Shown here one piece after another: positions 52,592 to 60,683 of a stretch of DNA of 64,000 nucleotides. The stretch's first letter is position 1, and the number at the start of each line of letters is the position of its first letter. Under the pieces are notes generated by a model. The model was not told the DNA's origin. It did no database searches and saw nothing but the letters and a program-made list of their open reading frames with translations. The translations under genes and the position numbers were made by a program. This DNA comes from Bdellovibrio sp. ZAP7. GTDB taxonomy: Bacteria; Bdellovibrionota; Bdellovibrionia; Bdellovibrionales; Bdellovibrionaceae. Location of the stretch: assembly GCF_006874645.1 (NCBI RefSeq), contig NZ_CP030082.1, positions 806,001-870,000 on the forward strand. The letters run 5' to 3'.

Positions 52592-53266
52592 ATGAGAATT
52601 CTATTATCTAGTATGTTTGTTCTATTGATAGGTCTACAGGCGAAAGCAACTGCGGTAATTCAAGCCGCTTCAAACATTCATGAAGGTAAAGTGGTTGTCG
52701 CTGTTGAAGACACAGATCCTGATAAACGTGTGTTCATGCAAGTTGATTCCCGCACTGGTAAAAAAGAATCCCTGGGATTTCCCAATGACCTAGTTTCTGA
52801 GGAGATCTCTGCGGTCTTGTCTTTGCCAGAGTACGTGGTGGTTGTTTCTAAATCCGCTGGCGAAGACAGAAAGCCTCGAGTTCATGAGTATGTCCGAAGT
52901 TCTAAAATCTGGATGGCGGCAGGCGAGTTGAACTGCCTGTCCTTTAAACAGATCGAAATTGAAAAGTCGGAGCTGCGTGTGGACTGTTCTGATGAGTCTA
53001 AAGACGGGCGTATCGTCGGTACGGTGAAGATGGTCTTGGACTTCACATCAAAAGCTCAGGTTAAGGCAACATTGCCTTTAGAACGCGACCGCCAGGGGAA
53101 TATTAGCTTTAACCTGTTGGGTGGCTCTGTGGGCAAATGGGAGAGTTTGGAGCTATTCAGTCCTAAAAACAAAAAGGTTCTGACAGCTAAAGACCTTTCA
53201 TTGTCATCAGATGCCAAGATTAAAAAGACCATCAAAGTAAAAGAAACGATTGGTCCTAAGGAGTAA
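52592..53266 (+). CDS. Exported protein of unknown function
   Basis: This 224-residue protein starts at ATG 52592. A signal peptide ends near 'LQAKA' (residue 18). The rest is beta-rich and charged ('GKVVVAVEDTDPDKRVFMQVD', in parts), with two Cys ('LNCLSF', 'VDCSDE') about 20 residues apart, possibly a disulfide. No family is recognised. An earlier in-frame TTG at 52523 adds a hydrophilic segment that would hide the signal peptide and is rejected. An intrinsic terminator follows. Confidence 0.7.
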   Translation: MRILLSSMFVLLIGLQAKATAVIQAASNIHEGKVVVAVEDTDPDKRVFMQVDSRTGKKESLGFPNDLVSEEISAVLSLPEYVVVVSKSAGEDRKPRVHEYVRSSKIWMAAGELNCLSFKQIEIEKSELRVDCSDESKDGRIVGTVKMVLDFTSKAQVKATLPLERDRQGNISFNLLGGSVGKWESLELFSPKNKKVLTAKDLSLSSDAKIKKTIKVKETIGPKE

Positions 53267-53287
53267 GACCCTGATTGGTGCTAAAAC

Positions 53288-53320
53288 GAAAAAAGCCATC
53301 CCTGCGGATGGCTTTTTTAT
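53288..53320. terminator. Bidirectional intrinsic terminator
   Basis: GCCATCC (53295-53301) pairs with GGATGGC (53306-53312), a 4-base loop, with A and T tracts on the flanks. It serves the unknown exported gene and the convergent SNase gene. Confidence 0.9.
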
Positions 53321-53974
53321 TTAGAAGAACTTGTAACCGTTGCTGTAAGCCAGGTTCTTATCCGAGAAAAAGGCTCTGCGCCAAACCGGAATCTTGTGAC
53401 TGTCTTCCGGATAGTAAAGCATTTTAGTTTCGATATCTCCGACAAAATTAGTTCCTGTCAGATTGCGTGACTTCATACGGAAATCATAAGGTGCCAGAAC
53501 GTTTGCATAGCGCGCAGAAAACAAACCTCTTTGGTTATCCACTGCGAACTTGGAAGCTTGGCTGTACGCCGTGATCAAACCCTTTTCAAAAGGGTAGATG
53601 AAGTACATATAGCCCCAGCCCTCTTTCAGGATTTCCAGGTTCACTTCAACATCGTTATAGATCACTCGACCCAGGATGCGATTGTGTTTGTCGTGGCCGT
53701 TTTCATCATAAATAACTGTGATATTGCTTCCCACTGGTACCAGGCCTGCTACGAAATCACGGGCCACGTCAGCTGGCTCACCTTGGGTATTACCGAAATA
53801 GTCTACTTCCGGCGTATCCACGCCCAGGAAGCGCACCTTAAAGCGATCGCTACCAGACTGAACAGTCAACGTGTCACCGTCATGGACGTTAACCACAGTG
53901 CCGTGCAGAGTGTAGGCTAAAACAAGGGTAGGAAAGAAAACGAGAAACGATAAAAAATAGCGAAGTGATTTCAT
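53321..53974 (-). CDS. Exported staphylococcal-nuclease-like (thermonuclease) protein
   Basis: This 217-residue protein has a signal peptide ending near 'TLVLA' (residue 20) and an SNase OB-fold. The catalytic set is intact: Asp32 in 'NVHDGDTL', Arg48 and Asp53-Thr54-x-Glu56 in 'VRFLGVDTPEV', and Arg99 in 'DKHNRILGRV'. The C-terminal ~65 residues extend past the usual domain. It should be a calcium-dependent exported nuclease. Degrading nucleic acids of prey or biofilm is a plausible role for this group but is not shown by the sequence. Confidence 0.92.
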   Translation of the reverse strand: MKSLRYFLSFLVFFPTLVLAYTLHGTVVNVHDGDTLTVQSGSDRFKVRFLGVDTPEVDYFGNTQGEPADVARDFVAGLVPVGSNITVIYDENGHDKHNRILGRVIYNDVEVNLEILKEGWGYMYFIYPFEKGLITAYSQASKFAVDNQRGLFSARYANVLAPYDFRMKSRNLTGTNFVGDIETKMLYYPEDSHKIPVWRRAFFSDKNLAYSNGYKFF

Positions 53975-54063
53975 AGCGGTCTTTGTATCAAGACCTGGAG
54001 GAGGAGCCTATGTGAACTCCTCCTTTGGAAAAGAATGCGTGAACGTCAGGATTTTAGACAGCC

Positions 54064-55608
54064 CTAGTCGACGATATCCAGATACACGGACTTATCCAGG
54101 AAAGGGAAGACTGGTACAGAGTTGAATACTTCGTCATATGAGAACTTAAACATATTTAAGCTCATGATCGAGATCTCTGCGATCACTGTTCCTGATACGT
54201 TACCTTCGTAACGGCTGTGGATAAGTGGCGCATTCAAAAGGATTCTTTCAAAGGACACATTACGACCTTCCGTGCGGCAAACCGCATCGTACAAAGGACC
54301 GTTTTTAGCTTCGATCAAAGCGGCCTCAGCCACCACGGCATCGCCTGTCGCTTTCGGACTTGTCGAGTTTCTGACGAAGTTTCCAGGCACTGTCCAGAAT
54401 GTTGAATAACGATTCACCAAAGAAGAAGTACCATAGCTTGCCGTGTTGGTTGCATAGCGATCAGATGGGTCGCAGAAGCTGCCATTCTTTTTCACTGTGC
54501 CCAACCCCATGCTGATAGATTTGCTGCTAGTAATTTGTAAGTTGCGAGTCGTGTCGTTGTTTGAATAATTGATAGCGCCGTACATGAAGACGGATCCCAC
54601 CACATACAGGCGACAACCCGTGCGGGATTTAATCGTCACGTTATCCAAAAGCAATGGACCGCGAATCGCCACGTCACCTTCACACGCCAGCTCACCACTG
54701 TTTTGGAAGAAGGTACCTTGGTCTTTCAAACCTGACAAAGCAACAGAATCCGCAGCGTCTTTGAAATACTTGATGCGCTCAGAAGCCGCCATTTGGAAAG
54801 CAGTTGTGATATTGGCATCTGTCGGCGCACCGATATAGACGCTTTTCTTAGTCAGAACTTGCGCACCTTTAGTTGTGGCATAGGGGGAACTCGCCAGCTG
54901 AGCTTTGATGTAAGCGCTTAACGTCGTCGCATTAGCAGCTGTCGCGATGGCTGCAGGTAAATTGGCCTGTGGCACGATCACGTTTTTATCAGCTGGCATG
55001 GAGATCGTGTTAAAGCTGTTACCGTGGTCTCCGTAAACGGAACCGCTTGTCCAAGTTATATTGCTTGGAGAGCCTTGACCCATAAAGTAGCTTGAGCCGT
55101 AACCAAAATCAGTGATGATATTAGACGCCACTTGCGCGTGACATTGGATACAACCCATCCCGCGGATCGCTAAAGCTGGTTGGAATGTGGTGAAGCTGTT
55201 GCCGACGCTGACCTTCACTGTAAACTGGATTGTCGCGCCATCTTTATCTGTAACAGCCACAATGATATTGTCGTTACCGCGGAAGCCATAGTTTGGAGTG
55301 TATTTAAATTTATAAGTGCCTTTGTCAGTCACTTCGATTTTGCCGTTCAAAGCGGCACCCTGGTTGGCAGCGATGAACGAGATTTTGTCAGCGATCGGGG
55401 CGCGAGTTGGGTCGGCTTGAAAATCGATTGCGGTATTCATTTTAGTTTCTAAAAGCATGTCGGGAATAACTTTGGCTTCGGCGTTGCCACCGCCACCGCT
55501 GAGGCTAGCATTCACAGCGCTTGAGAAGTGAGCATTCGGTGCACAGTTCTGGAATGTAACGATGAGTGCTGCACTCGTGATGGCTAAACCAAGAAGTCTC
55601 ATTTTCAT
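54064..55608 (-). CDS. FQNC lipoprotein with CxxCH heme motif and Ig-like domain
   Basis: This 514-residue protein opens with a hydrophobic segment ending 'TFQNC' (Cys 22). The Phe-Gln-Asn-Cys box departs from the usual Leu-Ala-Gly-Cys lipobox. Residues about 50-135 read as a cadherin or Ig-like repeat ('TYKFKYTPNYGFRGNDNIIVAVTDKDG', in parts). A single 'CIQCH' near residue 154 is a c-type heme motif, and a nearby Met or His could be the sixth ligand. The rest (about 170-514) is beta-helical-looking, with 'GDVAIRGPLLLDNVTIKS' rungs. Function unknown. It may be a surface mono-heme protein. Confidence 0.72.
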   Translation of the reverse strand: MKMRLLGLAITSAALIVTFQNCAPNAHFSSAVNASLSGGGGNAEAKVIPDMLLETKMNTAIDFQADPTRAPIADKISFIAANQGAALNGKIEVTDKGTYKFKYTPNYGFRGNDNIIVAVTDKDGATIQFTVKVSVGNSFTTFQPALAIRGMGCIQCHAQVASNIITDFGYGSSYFMGQGSPSNITWTSGSVYGDHGNSFNTISMPADKNVIVPQANLPAAIATAANATTLSAYIKAQLASSPYATTKGAQVLTKKSVYIGAPTDANITTAFQMAASERIKYFKDAADSVALSGLKDQGTFFQNSGELACEGDVAIRGPLLLDNVTIKSRTGCRLYVVGSVFMYGAINYSNNDTTRNLQITSSKSISMGLGTVKKNGSFCDPSDRYATNTASYGTSSLVNRYSTFWTVPGNFVRNSTSPKATGDAVVAEAALIEAKNGPLYDAVCRTEGRNVSFERILLNAPLIHSRYEGNVSGTVIAEISIMSLNMFKFSYDEVFNSVPVFPFLDKSVYLDIVD

Positions 55609-55806
55609 ACAGTTTTCCCCCGCAACGTCTGGATTCCGCTGGTTTCAATACATTGTCGTTTGCAATATTGTTACCAGCTTAAAACGAACTTGGTGTTCAC
55701 GGCGTTTAGTTTATTCGACAGTGTCTGTCAGGTAGTCAATTTCTAGACCAGGGGCTGGGGGAAAACTCTCTTGGAAAGGGACAGTATGGAGTCAAAGGAG
55801 TCCCCT

Positions 55807-56292
55807 ATGGAAAAAGCAATGCTCTCTGCCATTTGTGTATTCTTGATTTCAATGGCTTCTCAGGCAGCCACTAGCTCGTCCAATCAAACCCCTATCGAGC
55901 CAGCTCTCAGCTGTACGAACAAAGTTATCAACGATGTTTATATTCCAAAACTTCGTGAAGTTGTTGATTGGCCGGATGATCAAATTCGTCCTTATGCGAT
56001 TCAGATGTGTCAGTTGGAAAAAAAACGTGGAGAGTTGCAGGTCTCAATCCGTGATCGAGCGGTGCAAATGCGCAATGCGAACTGGAGAATCTGCAAAGAG
56101 GTCATCCCGGGAAACCCGAACCCAACACCTGCTGAGTGCAAAATCGCTCATGGGCAAATTATCAATGACCTGATCGATCACTGCATCGAAGTCGTCAATA
56201 TCGGGCACAATCCTCACAACGTGCAATTGTTCCTGGATCCATTGATGGTGGAAGTCGCTTGTTTGAAAGGTGTGGATACGGCTTTGAAATAA
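55807..56292 (+). CDS. Exported Cys-containing helical protein
   Basis: This 161-residue protein starts at ATG 55807, with AAAGGAG 6 bases upstream. A signal peptide ends near 'MASQAA'. The mature part is helical and carries six Cys ('LSCTNK', 'QMCQLEKK', 'RICKEV', 'AECKIAHG', 'DHCIEVV', 'VACLKG'), likely in disulfides. No family is recognised. It ends 1 base from the end of the convergent RlpA-like gene. Two upstream in-frame ATG codons (55771, 55786) are not favoured. Confidence 0.72.
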   Translation: MEKAMLSAICVFLISMASQAATSSSNQTPIEPALSCTNKVINDVYIPKLREVVDWPDDQIRPYAIQMCQLEKKRGELQVSIRDRAVQMRNANWRICKEVIPGNPNPTPAECKIAHGQIINDLIDHCIEVVNIGHNPHNVQLFLDPLMVEVACLKGVDTALK

Positions 56293-56293
56293 T

Positions 56294-56680
56294 TTATTGG
56301 CCAGGGATGGAAACAACTTCCATCTTGATGTGGTCCGTGCCTTTTTGAATAAAGCCAAGCTTTTGAGCTGCGGCCTGTGAGACGTCAAGGATGCGCCCTT
56401 TGGTGAAAGGGCCGCGGTCATTGATGCGAACGGTGACCGATTTACCGGTGCTAAGACTGGTGACTTTCACCATCGAGCCCATTGGCAATGTACGATGGGC
56501 CGCAGTCAGCTGATTTAGGTCAAATTTCTCGCCGCTGGCAGTGCGGTTGCCCTGATGGCTTTCGCCATACCAGGAGGCCTTGCCTTTAGCGGTACTGCCT
56601 GTGTGCAGAGCGCTCGCGCAACTTGGGAGGCCAAATCCCAGAATCAAAAGAGGAATGTAAAGGCGCGAGAATCTTTGCAT
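56294..56680 (-). CDS. rlpA: RlpA-like lytic transglycosylase lipoprotein
   Basis: This 128-residue protein has a lipobox 'GLPSC' (Cys near residue 21). The double-psi beta-barrel RlpA domain follows: 'GKASWYGESHQGNRTASGE', 'LTAAHRTLPMGSMVKV', 'VRINDRGPFTKGRILDVS' and 'AAQKLGF'. In other bacteria RlpA cleaves denuded glycan strands at septa. There is no SPOR domain, so this is a minimal form. A strong AGGAGA site precedes the ATG. Confidence 0.9.
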   Translation of the reverse strand: MQRFSRLYIPLLILGFGLPSCASALHTGSTAKGKASWYGESHQGNRTASGEKFDLNQLTAAHRTLPMGSMVKVTSLSTGKSVTVRINDRGPFTKGRILDVSQAAAQKLGFIQKGTDHIKMEVVSIPGQ

Positions 56681-56964
56681 ATCTTCTCCTCGGCATCCCC
56701 GGCGTTCTACTTGATTCTCCCTCGGGGGAGCAAGGGCCTCATCATGTTTCTTGTTGTTTTTAATGCCTGGACCATTGCCTAAGGGAAGTGCTCCTCGTAA
56801 TTGGTTCTAAAATCCTCCTCTGTGTTGTCTATAAGCACCACTCGTGTGGAGAAAGCTACAGTGCTTCAGCCACGCGACGCACAGCCCTTGATTGCACAAA
56901 TTAAAATCTTAGCGGAAAATATCTTCATAAGACTTATTTTTTAACCTTGGATGAGAGAGTACTT

Positions 56965-58083
56965 ATGAGCATTCAACAAGTTCCATTTATTACTTTGAAC
57001 CGTTTTGAACCTGGTTTCCGCGATGAGTTTTTGGCAGGCGTTGCCAATCTTTTTGATAAAACTCAATTCGTAGGCGGTCCAATTGTTGGCGAAATGGAAG
57101 CAAATCTTGCGACTTACACTAAATCAAAACACGCTATCGGTTGCGCTAACGGAACAGACGCGATTCAAATCGCCCTTCGCGCCGTAGGTGTTGAAAAGAA
57201 CGATAAAGTTCTGGTTCCAGATATGACTTTCTGGGCAACTTTTGAAGCAGTTGTGAACGTCGGTGCTAACCCTGTGACTGTGGACGTGAACAAAGAATTC
57301 TGCCACTGGGATCTAGCGACTTTCAAAAAAGCTGTTGAGCAATTCAAACCTAAAGCTGCCATCATGGTTCATCTTTATGGTTGGGTTACTCCTGAAACTT
57401 TAGAAATCAGAAAATTCGCTAAAGACAATGGCGTTGTTTTGATCGAAGACGGTGCTCAGTGTTTTGGTACAGAAATTTCTGGCCAATCTGTTTTGGGAAC
57501 TGCTGAAATTTCCACGACAAGTTTTTATCCAGCAAAAGTTTTGGGTGCTTCAGGTGATGCGGGCGCAATCTTCACAGCAAACGACACTTACGCTAAAAAC
57601 TGTCGCACTTTGATCAACCACGGTCGTACGGATCACTACTCTCACGGTATGATCGGTTGGAATTCCCGTATCGGCGCTTACGAATCATTGTTCCTGAACA
57701 TGTCTTTGAAACACATCGATGCTCGTATCAAATCTCGTATGAACGCAGTTAAATTCTATGAAGAGTCTTTGAAAGGCTTGCCATTAAAACCAGTTCGCGC
57801 AGCTTCCACTGTGACAGAGAACGGTTACTGTGCAGTAGCCATGATCGATCCTAAACTTCGTCCGGCTTTGATCGAGAACTTGAAAAAAGCCAACGTAGGT
57901 TACGGGACTATTTACCCAGGCGCGATGAGCATGCAATCCGGTGCTCAAAACCACTTGGCAGGTAAAATTGACAATGGCAACGCTCACTACATCTCTCAAG
58001 CTGTATTGAACCTTCCATGTTTTGCTTACATCACTCCAGAAGAACTTCAATACGTTGTCGACGTGGTTAAGAAAAGCTTCTAG
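56965..58083 (+). CDS. DegT/DnrJ/EryC1-family sugar aminotransferase
   Basis: This 372-residue PLP enzyme belongs to the DegT/DnrJ/EryC1/StrS family, which makes amino sugars from nucleotide-linked keto sugars. 'CANGTDAIQIALRA' binds the cofactor phosphate, 'LIEDGAQCFG' holds the Asp that contacts the pyridine nitrogen, and Lys191 in 'SFYPAKVLGASGDAGA' is the expected PLP lysine. 'LINHGRTDHYSHGMIGWNSRI' (in parts) fits the substrate loop. I chose ATG 56965, with GAGAG upstream. No sugar cluster surrounds it, so its product is probably shared with a pathway elsewhere. An intrinsic terminator follows. Confidence 0.93.
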   Translation: MSIQQVPFITLNRFEPGFRDEFLAGVANLFDKTQFVGGPIVGEMEANLATYTKSKHAIGCANGTDAIQIALRAVGVEKNDKVLVPDMTFWATFEAVVNVGANPVTVDVNKEFCHWDLATFKKAVEQFKPKAAIMVHLYGWVTPETLEIRKFAKDNGVVLIEDGAQCFGTEISGQSVLGTAEISTTSFYPAKVLGASGDAGAIFTANDTYAKNCRTLINHGRTDHYSHGMIGWNSRIGAYESLFLNMSLKHIDARIKSRMNAVKFYEESLKGLPLKPVRAASTVTENGYCAVAMIDPKLRPALIENLKKANVGYGTIYPGAMSMQSGAQNHLAGKIDNGNAHYISQAVLNLPCFAYITPEELQYVVDVVKKSF

Positions 58084-58110
58084 TTTGCCTTATTCAAATT
58101 AAAGAGTCTT

Positions 58111-58147
58111 AAGCCCCGGTATCGCAAGGTACACGGGGCTTTTTTAT
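58111..58147 (+). terminator. Intrinsic terminator after DegT gene
   Basis: AAGCCCCG (58111-58118) pairs with CGGGGCTT (58134-58141), with a T-tract after it. The loop is 15 bases. Confidence 0.8.
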
Positions 58148-58246
58148 CCTTCTAAAATTTGCATCATTGACGTCGAATCGTTCTAATTTACGACGAGCGG
58201 AGCTTTGCATATAAACGACCCATAACGAATCTTATAGGGGAATTTT

Positions 58247-58666
58247 ATGAAGAGAATATTAATCGCAATCGCAACGGTTTTGGGTATCACGGCAAGCGCG
58301 AACGCTGCAAATTTCGCTGAAAAAGTGGTTTCTGGAAGTGTGAACTACGAACAGGGTCTTAAAGATCTTTATGCCGAAGAAGTGCAGAAGGCGAGTTCGC
58401 CACTTTATAAATATGTGACTTCGATTAAAAATGAAAATCCGGATTACTTCATCGCCGACAAAATTGAAATGGAAGATATTTTCGTTATTGAGTCGGGTCA
58501 AAGCGGTGGTGTTTTTGAAGTCAATTACTTGATCGTGATTCGCGCTGGTTATAAGAGCAACACTTTCCCCATGGGATACTTGAAGGCTTCTATCAGGGCG
58601 TCGATGGACGATGAAAGTCCTTACAAGATTACCATTTCTAAGCCAGCAAAAGTGACGATCGAATAA
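58247..58666 (+). CDS. Exported protein of unknown function
   Basis: This 139-residue protein has a signal peptide ending near 'ASANAA' (residue 20). The mature part has helices then beta strands ('EDIFVIESGQSGGVFEVNYLIVIRAG', in parts) with no Cys. AGGGGA precedes the ATG. It sits alone between two terminators. No family is recognised. Confidence 0.72.
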   Translation: MKRILIAIATVLGITASANAANFAEKVVSGSVNYEQGLKDLYAEEVQKASSPLYKYVTSIKNENPDYFIADKIEMEDIFVIESGQSGGVFEVNYLIVIRAGYKSNTFPMGYLKASIRASMDDESPYKITISKPAKVTIE

Positions 58667-58670
58667 AGTG

Positions 58671-58698
58671 AAAAGCCGGGACTCAACCCGGCTTTTTA
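58671..58698. terminator. Bidirectional intrinsic terminator
   Basis: AAGCCGGG (58673-58680) pairs with CCCGGCTT (58687-58694), with a 6-base loop and A and T flanks. It separates the exported-protein gene from the convergent Cys-family gene. Confidence 0.88.
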
Positions 58699-58724
58699 CT
58701 TTTTAAGTATGAAATGTTAACGGC

Positions 58725-59201
58725 TTAGTCGCAGTTCGCGATGGTTTTTACTTTCGAAGAAAGTGGGCGCTCGTGGCGGTAGTCTGACATTTCGTAAACT
58801 GATTGAGTATATTCCAGTGGATATTTTTTAGTTTGCTGAACTGATTTTACACAGCGAGGACGAGTGGAATCGTCACGGTTCCATTTAATACAAACCTCTT
58901 GAACATAATCACGTGAAGCAGTGATGTACTTTGCTGGGTAGGCAACGACTTTTGGACCGACACAAACTTTTTTAGGGTAGTGAGAATCAGAGTGATCCCA
59001 ACGGTAGGATTTGCAAATCACGGCTTTATGAGCGGGTACGTAAACTTTGAAGGCGTTTGCTTCTGGTTTATAGCAAATCGCTTGTTTCGTGAATGATCCT
59101 TGTTTCGGAACGTAAGGATTAATTGTGCGGTTCAAAATCGTTTCGCCATAAGCGAACGCCAAGCCTGGAACCAAAAGCATAAATGCGATAACGAACTTCA
59201 T
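58725..59201 (-). CDS. Exported Cys-containing protein, paralog of 50653-51033
   Basis: This 158-residue protein has a signal peptide ending near 'GLAFAY' (residue 18). The mature part begins 'NRTINPYVPKQGSFTKQAIC' and ends with a Cys-terminal block 'DYRHERPLSSKVKTIANCD', both matching the 126-residue paralog. A middle segment 'CIKWNRDDSTRPRCVKS' matches too. This copy is longer because a similar unit 'CKSYRWDHSDSHYPKKVC' stands before it, which looks like an internal duplication. A strong AGGAGAT site precedes the ATG. No known domain is recognised. Confidence 0.8.
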   Translation of the reverse strand: MKFVIAFMLLVPGLAFAYGETILNRTINPYVPKQGSFTKQAICYKPEANAFKVYVPAHKAVICKSYRWDHSDSHYPKKVCVGPKVVAYPAKYITASRDYVQEVCIKWNRDDSTRPRCVKSVQQTKKYPLEYTQSVYEMSDYRHERPLSSKVKTIANCD

Positions 59202-59393
59202 AATATCTCCTAGGGTGTTTGAGGTCTTGGCTTCTATTTTATGTCGTCTATAAAAGCACCCATTTCTTCCGGGAAACGGTGGGTTATTGAATCCAAAAAA
59301 AATCCTTTAAATTGCAGTATATGCGCCGCGTTTTTGATGTTTCCGTTGTGACTTCGGGGGCTTATCGATAGGCTTTTGAGCCGGGGGGAACAC

Positions 59394-60236
59394 ATGAAAC
59401 TTATTATTTCTTTACTAGCTGTAATGACAGTAGCGGCAACTGCCCATGCATTGCCACTTCCGAACGCACACCAAATGGTGTCTTTGCCGGAAAATTTCAC
59501 AGCCCAATACAACTTCGAGGGGATTGTTGGATTGGATAACTGTTCTGGATCTTTGATTCGTTTGGAAAATTCACGTGACACAGACAACGCGTTGGTTTTG
59601 ACGAATGGTCACTGCTTGGAAACTGGATTTCCAAAACCAGGAACTTATGTTTACGGTAAACCCAGCCGTCGTACTTTCAGGCTGTTCAACGCGGGGATGG
59701 AAGTTGTCGGTCGTCTGAACGCAACGACTATCGTTTACTCTTCAATGACTAAAACAGACATGACGATTTACAAATTGGCAGAGACATACGCTGAAATTAA
59801 ATCTAAATATGCTGTGAATCCATTGTTGCTTGCTTCTCAACGTCCCGTTGAAAAAACGCAAATTGAAGTGATCTCTGGTTATTGGAAACGTGGTTACTCT
59901 TGTGAAATTGAAGCTTTCATTCCTTACTTGGAAGAAGCAGGCTTCACTTGGCAGGATTCTATCCGTTACTCACGCCCGGGTTGCCAAGTGATCGGTGGAA
60001 CTTCGGGTTCTCCAATCGTACAAAAAGACACTCGCACAGTTATTGGTGTTAACAACACAGGCAGCGATTCTGGTGAAATGTGCACAATGAATAATCCGTG
60101 TGAGATCGATCAGAACGGTAATAAAAAAGCTTACCGTGGTTACTCTTACGGCGAGCAAACTTTCTGGGTTTATTCGTGCTTGAATCAGTACAATGAACTA
60201 GATGTAAACGTAGCTGGTTGCCAGCTTCATCACTAA
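59394..60236 (+). CDS. Exported trypsin-like serine protease
   Basis: This 280-residue protein has a signal peptide ending near 'ATAHA' and no lipobox, unlike the two S1 lipoproteins in this window. The His lies in 'LTNGHCLE', the Asp in 'KTDMTIYKL' and the Ser in 'GGTSGSPIV'. The Ser-Gly-Ser-Pro form is typical of V8/glutamyl-endopeptidase-like or bacterial trypsin-like proteases. Cys in 'DNCSGS', 'YSCEIE' and 'PGCQVIGG' may form disulfides. I chose ATG 59394, with GGGGGGAA upstream. The stop overlaps a small minus-strand gene by 4 bases. Confidence 0.9.
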   Translation: MKLIISLLAVMTVAATAHALPLPNAHQMVSLPENFTAQYNFEGIVGLDNCSGSLIRLENSRDTDNALVLTNGHCLETGFPKPGTYVYGKPSRRTFRLFNAGMEVVGRLNATTIVYSSMTKTDMTIYKLAETYAEIKSKYAVNPLLLASQRPVEKTQIEVISGYWKRGYSCEIEAFIPYLEEAGFTWQDSIRYSRPGCQVIGGTSGSPIVQKDTRTVIGVNNTGSDSGEMCTMNNPCEIDQNGNKKAYRGYSYGEQTFWVYSCLNQYNELDVNVAGCQLHH

Positions 60237-60436
60237 GAAGCTTCTTCGGACTTCTTCTGCGGTCGAAGGTCTTCGACGCTGACATGATTCTTACGCGGAG
60301 CACGTTTGTGCTCCGTTTTTTTTGGTCTATCGAATTCATCTTCACCACGCAAACGACTGATCATCAATTCGTCCATTTCCTTGATGAATTCATAATATTT
60401 CAGAACGGTTTCTTTAATTGTCGTTAGAAACTGCAT
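60233..60436 (-). CDS. Small charged protein of unknown function
   Basis: The reading frame encodes 67 residues with a helix ('TIKETVLKYYEFIKEMDELM') and a basic-acidic tail ('KKTEHKRAPRKN', 'LRPQKKSEEAS'). AGAAGG lies 8 bases before ATG 60436. Its composition is protein-like. It overlaps the protease stop by 4 bases and spans the protease terminator on the other strand, which lowers confidence. No family is recognised. Confidence 0.5.
   Translation of the reverse strand: MQFLTTIKETVLKYYEFIKEMDELMISRLRGEDEFDRPKKTEHKRAPRKNHVSVEDLRPQKKSEEAS
60296..60323 (+). terminator. Intrinsic terminator inside an antisense gene
   Basis: CGGAGCAC (60296-60303) pairs exactly with GTGCTCCG (60308-60315), with a GTTT loop and eight T. 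It ends the protease transcript and lies within the minus-strand gene 60233-60436. Confidence 0.9.
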
Positions 60437-60683
60437 GGCTGTGCCTTCTCCCAAGAGTGAGGTGAGTTTTCATTGTAGAATAGCAGTAAATTCCTGGGGG
60501 ATTTTTAATAAACTACTGGTCTTTCAGAGGGGAGGATGTGGAGAGAACTCAGATCTTACCGCGGAGGCTGCGGGATTTGCTATGGAAGGCGAAGCAAAGC
60601 TTTTAAGAGGGAAAAACAGATCAGTTCATGTATCGCTTCGTAAAACCGAAAAAGTAGTTTAGGCTGTATCTTTCGGGAGTGAG

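Noticed and set aside
59234..59587. Minus-strand frame over the start of the third protease
   Set aside because: It lies antisense to a well-supported signal peptide and has no ribosome binding site.
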